Part shown: piece after piece, positions 1 to 10,717 of the stretch
Position numbering within the stretch: position 1 is the first letter of the stretch
Layout of the letters: the number at the start of each line of letters is the position of its first letter
DNA from: Monosporascus cannonballus
Lineage: Eukaryota > Ascomycota > Sordariomycetes > Xylariales
Reading direction: 5' to 3'
Assembly (NCBI GenBank): GCA_004154925.1
Contig: QJNS01000703.1
Location: 62,001 to 126,000, forward strand
DNA length: 64,000 bases
Notes under the pieces: generated by a model
The model's database searches: none
What the model saw: only the letters and a program-made list of their open reading frames with translations
What the model was told of the DNA's origin: nothing
Made by a program: the position numbers and the translations under genes

Positions 1-2150
1 AGGGAGCGCAAGGAACTGCAACTCTTGGTTGGCAGCAACATCGTCCGGCTGAGCCAACTAGTCGATCTGGAGACGTACAAGAACGGCATCCTGGGTCCTC
101 TCCTGGAACAGGTAGTGCAGTGCCGAGATGTCTTGGCACAGGAATACCTCCTCGAGATCATCACGCAGGTCTTCCCTGACGAATTTCACCTGCACACTCT
201 GGATCAATTCCTAGCCGCTGTATCGAGGCTGAACCCGCACGTGAACGTTAAAGCGATCGTCATTGGGCTGATGGACAGACTTTCCGCCTATGCTGAGAGA
301 GAAGCTCAGGATGGCGAGTCGCAGGATAAGGCTAAATTGGAACAGGACGCTCTAGTTGAATTGTTAGAAAAGGTTCGACTGGCCAAGGAGCAGCAAGAAT
401 CCAAACCCACCCCGACAGAACCATCGACGGATGCAAACGGGGAACAAGCGAACGGGAAACCTACAGAGACGGCCGCAGTTGGCGACGACGCTGGAATCGA
501 AGCAACCACCCAACCTGTAGAAGCAGAAGCGACGACGGCTGGAGGGGAAGAAGACCAGTTACCAACAGAATCTAAGAAGCAACGCGGCATCCCTCAGAAT
601 ATCATGTTATACGAAGTCTTCTTCGACCAGGTCAATAATCTCGTCAACGCGCAACACCTCCCCATCCAGGATACTATTGCGTTGCTGGTGTCGCTGGTTA
701 ACCTAGCCCTCAACATCTACCCTGGTCGACTGGACTATGTTGACCAGGTTCTGGAATATGCCAACCGCAAGATCAACGAGCATGCCAACAGCGCAGATCT
801 TCACTCCCCCCCCGCTCAGCAAAGCCTTTTGGCGCTCCTCCTAGCGCCTATCAAGAGATACGTCTCTCTTTTCACCGCCCTATCACTACCAACGTTCGTC
901 CCCCTCTTTCAGTCCCAAACCTACCCTACCAGGAGAGCCGTAGCCGGCGAAGTTGCAAGAAGCTTGATACGGAACCAGACGCGCATATCGACGACCACGC
1001 AACTGGAAAATGTCCTAGAAGTTCTCAAAGTACTAATCAAAGAAGGGTCGCAAGCGCCGGCTGGGTATCCCGGTGGCCCCCAGCGGAGAGCTGTGGAGAC
1101 GGATGAGACGTTGGAGGAGCAGGGGTGGCTGGCGAGAATCGTACACCTCCTCGACGGAGAAGACAATGATACGCAGTTCCGGCTCCTGCAAATGACCCGC
1201 AAGGCATATGCGGAGGGTAATGAGAGAATTCGCACGACTACTCCACCTCTCGTTACCGCCGGGATGAAGTTAGCGCGCCGGTTTAAGGCTCGCGAGCATT
1301 ATGATGACAACTGGGAGACCCAGTCGAACGCACTATTTAAGTTCATGCACTCGTCGATATCTGCCCTCTACGCCAGGGTGAACGGTGCGGGTGCTGCCGA
1401 GCTGTCACTGCGGCTGTTCTGTGCCTGCGGCCAAATCGCAGACCAGGTTGGCTTCGAGGAAGTCGGCTACGAATTCTTTGCGCAAGCCTTCACGGTCTAC
1501 GAAGAGGCCATCTCGGATTCAAAGGCGCAGTTCCAGGCAGTCTGCGTTGTTGCCAGCGCCCTGCATCAGACAAGGAATTTCGGCAAGGAGAACTACGATA
1601 CTCTAATCACTAAATGTGCCTTGCACGGCAGCAAACTTCTGAGGAAGCCGGACCAGTGCCGTGCTGTGTATCTAGCTAGCCATCTCTGGTGGGCCATGCC
1701 GATTGCTGCCACCGAAGAATCGGATGAAGGCGTAAGTTCTACGGCCAACTTAGTTGTGAGATTCAAACTGACCCATGTAATAGTTGTACAGGGATGGGAA
1801 ACGGGTCCTCGAATGTCTCCAGCGTGCTTTACGGGTTGCAGATTCGTGCATGGAACAGGCAACATCGGTGGAGCTGTTCGTGGAGATATTGGATCGTTAC
1901 GTATACTACTTTGACCAGGGTAACGAATCGGTAAAGCCTACCCCTATCCCTGGCTCTGATGCTCAGTCATACTCACACCCCCTTTTAGGTTACGACCAAG
2001 TATATCAACGGACTGATCGAGCTCATCCACTCGAACATTGGGCAGCAGGACTCGTCAAACATCGAGAGCAGTAAGCGGCATTTCAAGCATAGCCTCGATA
2101 ACATCGCATCTAGGCAGTATGAAGGTGTCGTTCTCAAACCTCAGAAGTAG
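1..2150 (+). CDS. VPS35: Retromer subunit Vps35, 3' part
   Basis: Vps35 is the large alpha-solenoid scaffold of the retromer cargo-recognition core (Vps26-Vps29-Vps35), which recycles receptors from endosomes to the Golgi. The reading frame is open at base 1, so the N-terminal part and start lie outside the window. Three exons fit: 1-1731, 1784-1930 and 1989-2150, with phase-0 introns of 52 and 58 nt. Joined, they give an uninterrupted C-terminal region of 679 residues. Recognisable Vps35 blocks include [20 protein letters not shown] near the start, a Pro/Glu/Thr-rich low-complexity insert at about 390-570 nt, then [28 protein letters not shown] in exon 2 and the C-terminal [14 protein letters not shown] segment in exon 3. 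The family assignment is recognised by eye from these blocks. The exon joins are inferred from splice consensus and frame closure. Confidence 0.93.
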
Positions 2151-3219
2151 GTGGAGCAAAGTATGGGACCCTAATATTCGACGGCCAAGACATGAACAGC
2201 GAAATGAGCGTCCTGTGCCTGCGCGTTACGCAGTTCCCCATTGAACAATCCCAGAAGCGTGGATGGGAGATAGATTAAGCTTATAATGACGTTGTTGGGA
2301 TTTCGATGGTCGATGCGGTCGTAGGACCCCTTTGTACGTAGGTATACCGAGAGTCGGAAGATGACTTCAAGCGGGCTCTTACCAAACAAGCCTTTTAGGC
2401 TATTTTGAGCATCTCGGCCAGGCTAAAATCTGGTTTGTGAGTTTGTTCAAACTGTAGTGTAGAAGAGGAGCAGTTCGAAGAGATCGAATGGAGCTCAGAA
2501 GGCTGAACCGGAAAAGCGAGAGGATCCTTAAGTATGCAGCAATTGAGTAAAGAGCGTAGTGGAATAGCGGCTCTAATTCTTCTTTGATCGCCAGTGACGC
2601 GACCCTTTTAAGCGGTTTATCGGGCATTTACCCCTTAAGACACCAAAGAGAAGGCGGCATCGTGGCAGTGCATTCCAAGGAGTTGATGACTAACACCCCT
2701 GTTCAGTAACTTCGTAATCGTTAGCCAGTCCACAGGCCGATGATCCGTGATCGTCTTGGCCTTATCCCGTTTTAGACCAACAAGCCGGGAATCCTTTGGA
2801 CTTTACAAGTTCCAATTCCACCTCAGTTACTGCGGCTTTGTGTGTAATGTGATAACCCTGAGCGCCGCTACTTGATTTTCTTCCTAGCCTTCACAATTGA
2901 CGGTCCAATATTATTATTTTTTATTATTATTCTTACTCCGACCTTGAATAAATCATATCAATCGCTTGCTTGTACTATACTGTACCTTTCATTACGCTCT
3001 CGGCTTGCCTCCCACCACGTCACTCCTTTTAATTACTATGGTCATGATTCGTAATCGCTCGTTAAATTGCTTCGCTTAACCAACTAACAACCACTTGTCG
3101 GAACCTCTAGCGGGAGAACCTGTTGATGTATCTTGGATTACAGACTATCAACTCAAATGCTTCGGTGATTGTTGTTTTCACATTGCCGAGGCGACACACG
3201 ACGCTACAACAAGCCCAAG
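2151..3219. other. Intergenic region, VPS35 to M28-like gene
   Basis: About 1.07 kb with no supported gene. It must hold the VPS35 3' UTR and the promoter and 5' UTR of the following gene. T-rich runs lie around 2915-2935. Short ORFs here resemble nothing recognisable. Confidence 0.5.
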
Positions 3220-6200
3220 ATGCCGTCCGACGAGAAGTCCCACTACACCCCAGCACCACCCATACCCAGTTACCACGAAGCCACGCGGGGAGCCTCATCT
3301 TCGCGCGCCGACTGGCAACAGCCTCCCCGACCTCCGTTAGACACGAGACCCGGTCACGAGACGGAAGCGCAGTCCCTCCTCAATACCTCACAACCCAGAC
3401 AGCAGGGAAATCGGCAGGCGCCAGGCGGCTACCGCCAACCATACGTAGAATCCGACGGCGAAGGCTCGGATTGGACCCTCGAAAGCGATGACGACGATGA
3501 TGGTCGCGAGGAGGTGCGCCGCGAGATGCAGGAGCTGGAGGTGGAGGATCCCTTGAACGGCTCTACAACGTCCAGGTCGTCGTCGCTGTGGAGGAAACCC
3601 ATAAGCTTCTCGTTACCACAGTGGAGATGGAGATGGCGGTTACCACGGCTAACGGTCCGGTTACCGCGCGCGAGCGATATCACCTCGAATACCGAAAATA
3701 CTGGCGGCAATAACGAAGGCGCGCCCGAGTCGGAAACCGCGAGGAGGAGTTGGTGGCGGTGGCGGCCGCAGTGGAGACTACCCCCGATCAGCAGCTCGGC
3801 AGCCCTCCTGCTCATGGGCCGGCTGCTGGCGGCGTTCCTGGTCATCGGGTTCCTGTGGCTGCTGTTCATGAGCGACGTCTTCACCAGCATGTCGCGGCGC
3901 ATCGGCGGGCAGATGTTCGATCCGGAGCAGGTGCGGCAGCACGTCGTCCACATGGTCGACCCGGCCCAGATGCACGGCACGCTGCGCCACTTCACGGGCT
4001 ACGCCCATCTCGCCGGCACCGAGGGCGACTGGGCCCTCGCACGCGACGTCCGCAACGTCTTTCTGCGCGACGGCCTCGAGGACGTGGTTGTCGACGAGTA
4101 CCAAGTATATATGAACTACCCCCGGCCCGACGGCAGGGCCGTCGAGATACTGTCCGGCGAGGGGGACCGGCAGAAGACCATCTGGAAGGCGAAGTTCGAG
4201 GAGATGGACATAGGCGACGAGACGGCGGGCCGCCCGACGCTGGCGTTCCACGGGCACTCGAAGAGCGGCGACGTGCGGGGACCCCTGATCTACGCGAACT
4301 ACGGCTCGAGGGAAGACTTCAAGAAGCTCAGGGATATGAAAATCGACGCCAAGGACGCTATCGCATTGGTCCGGTACTCGGGGATTCAGGACGACGCCGC
4401 GCTGAAGGTCAAGGCAGCCGAGGTTGCCGGATTCGCGGGCTGCCTCATATACAGCGACCCCGCCGACGACGGATTCGTGCGCGGTGACGTCGCGCCCAAC
4501 GGCCGCTTTATGCCGGCCGACGGAGTGCGGCGCGATTCCGTGAGCCTCTCCAACTGGGTAATCGGAGATGTGCTCACGCCCGGCTGGGAGAGCAAGCCGG
4601 GTCAGCCGCGCGAGAGGCTCGAGCAGACCAAAGGGCTTGTCGGCATCCCGAGTCTTCCGCTCGCGTGGCGCGACGCGCAGGCGCTCCTTCAACACATCAG
4701 CGGCTTCGGTGAGAAGGTCCCTGGCGCGTGGCGCGGCGCGGTGCCGGACGTGGGCGACGTGTGGTGGAGCGGGAACGCGTCGGGCCCCGTCGTGAGGTTG
4801 AAGAACGAACAGGACGAGGAAACGCTGCAGAAGGTCTGGAACGTGCACGGACGCATCAAGGGGCTCGAGCAGGGCGACAAGAAGATCTTCGTGGGGAACC
4901 AGCGCGACGCCCTGAGCTTCGGCGCCGTGGACCCGGGCTCCGGCACGGCGGTCATGCTCGAGGTGGTGCGGGTGCTCGGCGACCTCGCGGCGCGGGGCTG
5001 GCGCCCCCTGCGCACGATTGAGTTCGCGAGCTGGGACGGCGGCGCGCACAACCGCATCGGCAGCACCGAGTTCGTCGAGAACAACCTCGAGACCCTGCAG
5101 GCCGACGCCTACGCCTACGTGAACCTCGGCGCCGCCATCTCGGGCGGCGCGCGGCTCCGCGCCAGGGGCTCCCCCGTGTTCAGCAGGGCTCTCGCGCGCG
5201 TCCTCGACCGCGTCGTCGACCCCAGCCAGAACGCCTCGCTGCGCACCCTCTGGGGCGAGAACGGCTCCAGCCTGCGACCTCTCAATGACGCCGCCGGGGA
5301 CTACGCCGCGTTCCAGGACATCGCGGGCGTGAGCTCGCTCGACCTCGGCCTCGAGGGCGGGGAGAGCGGGGACCCCTACTACCCCCGGGGCTCGAACTAC
5401 GACACCTTCGACTTGATGACGCGCGTCGGCGACCCGGAGTTCGCCTACCACGCGATGCTCGCGCAGGTCGTGCTCCTGCTCGTCCTCGAGCTCGCCGACC
5501 GCCCCGTCCTGCCCTTCGACATGTCGAGCTACGCCGGGGAGCTGGACCGGTACGTCGGGGAGCTCGGGAAGTGGGCCGATGATGCCGCCGCCGCGGGAAA
5601 GAAGAGGCGGCAGGATAATAAGGGGCGTTCGGACGACGACGACGACGACGGCAAGAAGAAGAAGAAGAAGCTGGACATCGGGAAGATCGAGGCCGCCGTC
5701 AAGAAGGTCGGGTCCGCCGTCGCCGACTTCGAGCGTTGGGAGCAGATCTGGGAGACCAGCATCATCCGCTCCAACGGCTGGGAGCCCTCGGGCCTCGGCA
5801 AGCAGCGCTGTGTCTACAACGACCGCATGGCCGAGTTCGAGACGGGGCTACTGGATATGGATTTTGGTGGTGGCGTGAGTTTCTCCCCCCTTTCTCCCCC
5901 TTTTCTCTCTTTTTGGACCTACCATATTCTGTTGGGTACCGTATATCCCTTACTCCGGCCGGGAGGTAGACATATCTTACCCTCCCCCGCCGTTTCCTAT
6001 TCGCCACGAACGCCTCTGAATCTGCCGCTTCGCTAGGAACGGACTTGCTAATCAGCACGAAACAGATACCCAACCGCACGCAATTTAAGCACGTGGTCTA
6101 CGGCCCCCAGCTCTGGCCCGACGAGGATGGGTTCGCCTTCTTCCCCGCCATCCGTGACGCCGTCGACGCCGGCGACATGAAGCTGGCGCGTCTTCTCGTC

Positions 6201-6257
6201 GACAAGACGGCACGTCTCATTAATGACGCCGCTAATGCGCTGCTCTCGCTGAACTAG
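3220..6257 (+). CDS. M28B / transferrin-receptor-like membrane protein (catalytically degenerate)
   Basis: Two exons (3220-5874 and 6066-6257, 191-nt phase-0 intron) encode about 948 aa. The ATG at 3220 (MPSDEKSHYTPAP) is preferred over an in-frame upstream TTG. Order: acidic/Pro-rich cytosolic N terminus (1-185); one membrane anchor at about 190-222 (LLLMGRLLAAFLVIGFLWLL), giving a type II protein; a protease-associated-like domain (about 300-480); an M28 fold (about 530-770); a C-terminal dimerisation-like domain ending in exon 2. The fold matches glutamate carboxypeptidase II and yeast Tre1/Tre2/Vps70-type proteins, but the zinc-site residues are mostly gone: the His of GGHRD reads Gln (GNQRD, about residue 561), the AEEFG Glu pair reads GGAHN (about 607-611), the later Asp reads Gly and the final His reads Gly. 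Only the DPxSG Asp remains. A run of Asp followed by Lys sits near residues 806-819. It is probably a trafficking or adaptor protein rather than a peptidase. Confidence 0.85.
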
Positions 6258-7283
6258 CGTACCTCCCCCGCCTCACCCTGTTTCTAGATGGCATCTCCAG
6301 GATAGGGGCCTTATTTGGCGCCCCGGATTGGGATGCAGGGAATGGCGTTTTCTTCCCGGTTCCGCTGTTCATATATAGACTACTACGTACCGGCGCATGC
6401 GTCTCAGGGGAGATGGCCCGGCGACGGTACGGAGACTCGACCGAGTTACGGGCGGAGCAGATCGACTGGCAATCTACCTACCTTAGTAGCCGCCTCCTTA
6501 TACCCCTTCCTAACCAACACGGTATCGGCGAAACTCCCGGTCGGCATCAGAGGGGGTTGATAGAGGAGGACGGGCTTCAACTACTATTACCTACATGCAT
6601 CATCACGGAGTTCTGGGCGACGGACGGTGTATTGATTGGGGATTGTACGTATGAAATGTACATGATACCGTCTAGTTTGGAGTAACTCACCTACCTATCT
6701 GCTTAGGTAACCATGGCATGCGTTTTCCCTTGTGTGCCTCAGAGACTGTGCGATGAAGCGAGTCTGGCTAACTCCTTGCCTGTGCTTGGTTGGGTGGTGT
6801 AACATGGGCATAAGAGTTGGTTAGACGTAACTTACATTTCCTGATTTTGGCTGGTCGATTAAGGGGGTAGTTAAGTAGCTAGACGTTTCATGTTGGTTGT
6901 GAGCGTCAAGGAAAAAGTGACGCGGTGCGCTGGTAGGTAGAATCCACAGTAGGGGTGATTTCTTTTGTATACGGCACTCTCTGGACAAGTTTCCATCTGT
7001 TCCTCGATCAGGGACGGCTGGATAGCATAAATACATGCGTGCTGAACTTGTATATACTTTAAGTGATATGAAGGTCATCCATAACTATTGTATACGTGCT
7101 GGATGCAGTTTGAAGATTTGGCCTCATTGCCGGTGAAGAATAGAGTTATAGCGCCGTAGACGAAGAATTACAAGTTATCGCACAACGAATCAGTACTTAA
7201 TCTTCAAGATAATATAAGAGTTAACCTCATCCTCCCGCCCGTGTCCGGAGCCTTATGTATAATTTAGTTCGTGGTATTTCATT
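6258..7283. other. Convergent intergenic region
   Basis: About 1.03 kb between the 3' ends of the M28-like and HET genes. It must contain both terminators. Short ORFs overlap on both strands but none shows a recognisable domain. Confidence 0.5.
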
Positions 7284-9908
7284 TTAGACAAGCTCGATTT
7301 CCGTCTCTGTCGCATTATCAATGGCCTCCCCGTGCATGATACCGTGAACGTAGGCTTCCCCAACTAATTCATAAGCATCCGTTGAGGCCAGACTCCTGTC
7401 TGCCCGCCTAAAGGCATAGGGCACCTGAGCGCCGAACGGGATGAAGACCACGTCGCCCTCCCGCGTGAGCGGTGGCACAAGACACAACCGCCCTGCTCCC
7501 GTAACTGCCACCAGACGACCAACACAAACCTCGCTGAAGTTTATGTCGAAGCTCGTAATCGAGCCGTTGTCGATATCCTCGATAACCTTCGGGTCGGTTC
7601 CGCGGATTATATCTGCTCCTACATCTTCGTACGCAGTATTCTGTCCAACCACTGCGACAGCCCTGAGGAGTTGCCGCCATGATTTGTAAAGGTCATAATA
7701 CTCTTCGGGATCCTTGCTGCTTCCTGAGATGCGCTTCGCAACCAGCGTGTACCAGAATTGGTCGAACTGGCTTCGGCCGTCTACACGATTCCGGCTTTCG
7801 CCCAAGAGAGATGACACTCTTGACTCGGCCTGTTTAATCCATTCGTGCTTGGCCCTTGCCATATCCAGGACCTTGTATCGCTCTCCAGGCCACAAATCGT
7901 AGTTTAAAGCTCTGGTTGAACAGACACATACGACTTCGTCAACGAGAATCCCGTTAACACATATTGCTCGCCCGTCAGAGTCGTTCGCGATCCTGACATG
8001 AGGCTTAGTCATCTTCGATGCGTGATACGACTTCTGGGGTGACGCCATTTCCGCAAGTGGGAAGTTCGGTCGTTGCTCGCTGAAGTCTGGAATCCAGGAG
8101 GGCAAACTCTGCACCTTCCGCGGATGGTTAAAGCCAATTCCAGCAAGTGAAAATAGCGCGGTTGTCCCTTCTTCCACTATAAGACGCTGTGATACTTCGG
8201 TGTAAACCTGCGACGGTGTTTTGCGGTAATCGGGGATCAACTGCCTGTCATAAGCGCCGGTTGCTAGTCCAAGCAGAGCGAATATCTTGTCCCGCGGGTC
8301 TGTCGACTTGAAATTTGCCGTGTTGAACAAGATAGCGCCGAGCTTGAAATGGTCTGGCTCTCCGGAACGCCCGCTATTCGCAGCCTCAACGATGTCCCAG
8401 TCATTGCGAAGAAGGGACATCACTGCGATGTTCTCGAAGGCAGATTTGTCCACGAAAGATCGCATGCCAGGTGTATCCGTGTGAAGTAGAAGGTTACGTC
8501 GATGGTGATCGAGACAGGCGCTCGCGACTTCAATGAATATACACCAGGGGATATAACGGCCGCCATGATATAGGAGGACCTCTTTCCCCACAGCGACTTC
8601 CTGGATCACCCAGACGCGGTCGAAGTAAGGAGAGCGAAACAGTTCCGAAAACGCGTGCCATCGCGGAGACTGTCGGTCGGCGAAGAAGAACTTGTTGAAA
8701 TCGACTCCCGTCCCTTCGTACGTCTTCTGTGCTGCGAAGACTTCGTAGAGCATAATGGATGCCAGTCGGGCCTGAACAACGCCGCCTCCAGGGAAGACTA
8801 CCACCTGGTTGGCTTTCTTATATATCTCCTGCATTAACCGGACCTGCGTGCTCTTCTCGACCTCGTCCTGTTGATTAATGCAGATTGCGTCGATCCAGAT
8901 CCACCGTGGCCTCCAGAACGACCGCCGGGCAAGCAATAGCTTGTATGCTGACTGGGTTAACCCGAATACGCAACCGTCGATCATCATCTGTTCAGATGGC
9001 GTCGGGTCGCCCCAGCAATAAGAGACAGCTTCATAAGGTAGAGCGTCTTCGAGATCGAAGGACTCGAGAGTGGCGTTAAGCACGGTTGGTAACATCTTGC
9101 TGCGCTCTACCCTCAATAACCGGATCTGGTGCGGCCCTGAAGAAAGTGGAGAGTACGTATACGACGGCCGAGATTTAAAATCGTCCGTTCGCTTCCAGGC
9201 CTGGGACCAACACCACTGGGTCCATCTTGGTAGTTGCCAAAGCAACTGGGCTTCTAGGATGTCCATCCTATCCAGAAGGGATGTGAGCCATGGCGCCAAG
9301 TAGTTGACTAAAAATACACATATATGCGTTATGGCCCATTGCTGGACCGTCAAGGGGCCATCCGTCTTCTTGGATCTCGCTGTCCTGTACGAATAAATAG
9401 CCAGAACTCCCAGTGGAAGAAGTACATAAGTAAGGTAGAAAATCATGGCGGACCAGATAAATCCCCTGTACCGAAAGGCAAGAACTGAGAAGATAAAAGG
9501 AAGAACGGAATTTCGCGTGTGAACGAAGTCTAGTCTGGCTCTGCCCGGCGGTCCATCACTTTGCATGAGAGCAATACCCTTGACAACCAAGCGAAACACA
9601 TCATCCGACGCAAGATAGGTCACAGCGAAGTGCGCTCCTGGATATCGGTGCAGAAGCCAGAAACTCCCGGCCCAATACAAGCAAAGACACATACGCTGGA
9701 ACCCCCTTGGATCATCGTGAGCCGGGCTAGGTAGAGAGTTGATAAACCCGTTCGTTCGGAACAAAGTCATCATGGACATAAGCAGGCCGTTGACCCATCT
9801 TGGAAAGTATGAATCGAGGAGATTGGCTGCCACTGCGAAACAAATGCCGGCAAAGACGGACCCTGCCTGGAAACCGTATATATAGGATCCTTCAGTGGAG
9901 AGCTTCAT
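7284..9908 (-). CDS. HET-domain protein with N-terminal membrane region
   Basis: A single uninterrupted frame of 874 aa from the ATG at 9908. The frame extends to a TTG at 10004 and is then closed by a TGA, so the ATG is preferred. Residues 1-230 contain several hydrophobic segments (for example YGFQAGSVFAGICFAVAANL and a long stretch around FIWSAMIFYLTYVLLPLGVL), suggesting four or five membrane passes. The HET (heterokaryon incompatibility) domain follows at about 295-450, with the hallmark blocks YEAVSYCWGD, WIWIDAICINQQ, YFDRVWVIQEV and a later DPRDKIFALLGLA. The C terminus has the GEAYVHGIMHGEA motif common to HET proteins. HET proteins act in nonself recognition and regulated cell death. 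The tethered form suggests membrane-localised signalling, which is inference. It is intact, unlike the second HET gene nearby. Confidence 0.88.
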   Translation of the reverse strand: MKLSTEGSYIYGFQAGSVFAGICFAVAANLLDSYFPRWVNGLLMSMMTLFRTNGFINSLPSPAHDDPRGFQRMCLCLYWAGSFWLLHRYPGAHFAVTYLASDDVFRLVVKGIALMQSDGPPGRARLDFVHTRNSVLPFIFSVLAFRYRGFIWSAMIFYLTYVLLPLGVLAIYSYRTARSKKTDGPLTVQQWAITHICVFLVNYLAPWLTSLLDRMDILEAQLLWQLPRWTQWCWSQAWKRTDDFKSRPSYTYSPLSSGPHQIRLLRVERSKMLPTVLNATLESFDLEDALPYEAVSYCWGDPTPSEQMMIDGCVFGLTQSAYKLLLARRSFWRPRWIWIDAICINQQDEVEKSTQVRLMQEIYKKANQVVVFPGGGVVQARLASIMLYEVFAAQKTYEGTGVDFNKFFFADRQSPRWHAFSELFRSPYFDRVWVIQEVAVGKEVLLYHGGRYIPWCIFIEVASACLDHHRRNLLLHTDTPGMRSFVDKSAFENIAVMSLLRNDWDIVEAANSGRSGEPDHFKLGAILFNTANFKSTDPRDKIFALLGLATGAYDRQLIPDYRKTPSQVYTEVSQRLIVEEGTTALFSLAGIGFNHPRKVQSLPSWIPDFSEQRPNFPLAEMASPQKSYHASKMTKPHVRIANDSDGRAICVNGILVDEVVCVCSTRALNYDLWPGERYKVLDMARAKHEWIKQAESRVSSLLGESRNRVDGRSQFDQFWYTLVAKRISGSSKDPEEYYDLYKSWRQLLRAVAVVGQNTAYEDVGADIIRGTDPKVIEDIDNGSITSFDINFSEVCVGRLVAVTGAGRLCLVPPLTREGDVVFIPFGAQVPYAFRRADRSLASTDAYELVGEAYVHGIMHGEAIDNATETEIELV

Positions 9909-10717
9909 TGCGGTGTTAAGGGGACATGTCGGAATAAGAGGTTCTAGATACCGGCTGAAAAGTGTGGTGAGAGAAATTGGTTTGCGTGCGGCTGAGGAAG
10001 CCAACCTTCAACTATCTTGGCACCAGATGCGGATACTAGCTGTGGTAGACGTCTATTTACCCTTGAGCATCACGTGCTCCAACTGCTAACCTCAGGATTA
10101 GATCTAGTGAACAAATGATGAATCTCGTTTTGTTATGGTGAGTGAGCCTCGAAGCACCAGGCCCCCCTTTCCCCTAGCCAGACTAGCCCCCCTTTTTCAG
10201 TCGCCATTATCGTAATGCCCAACGAGCGACTGAGGCTTCTAGAGCATGGTGAGAATCACCTCCGCCATGCTATCCATCCACCCGTATGGAAGCCGCAAGT
10301 AGGCATGAAATTTCGAGGTTGACAAACCAGGATATACATTGTAATCCAGCTATTATAGTGTCTACTGTGTAGTGCAGGTACCCACAAAAAACGGGCGGTT
10401 AGGGGTCCACCAACCCTTGGATTACCCCCCATCTCGCGCTTAGCCCCCCTCCCCCAATGGAACTACCAGCAACATCTTAGACATCGACAGTTCTAGTTGT
10501 GCCTTCGGTGACGGACAATATATATATAATACAATCGTACTTCAGGAGATGTGTTCGCATATAACTGACCTGAAAAAGCGAACTAAAGGCTTATGAAAGA
10601 CTTGGGGCTACTATAAACTCTATCGCGTCCGCTTTATCACCCTCAATACCAGGACACACTAACATCAGCCGCAATTGGATCACGTTCGGGTTCCAGCCGT
10701 CAACCCCAGTTCTCATC
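9909..10717. other. Divergent intergenic region
   Basis: About 0.8 kb between the divergently transcribed HET and oxidoreductase genes, so both promoters lie here. It contains C-rich tracts (about 10164-10200 and 10424-10455) and an alternating TA run (about 10519-10530). No gene is seen. Confidence 0.5.

Noticed and set aside
3778..5451. Long open frame (557 codons) on the minus strand opposite the M28-like gene
   Set aside because: It is the shadow of GC-rich coding DNA, with Arg/Val/Ala/His-rich composition and no domain. The plus-strand protein is clearly the real one.
10140..10460. C-rich tracts as the ends of a small DNA transposon
   Set aside because: No matching terminal inverted repeats or TA duplications could be paired by eye.
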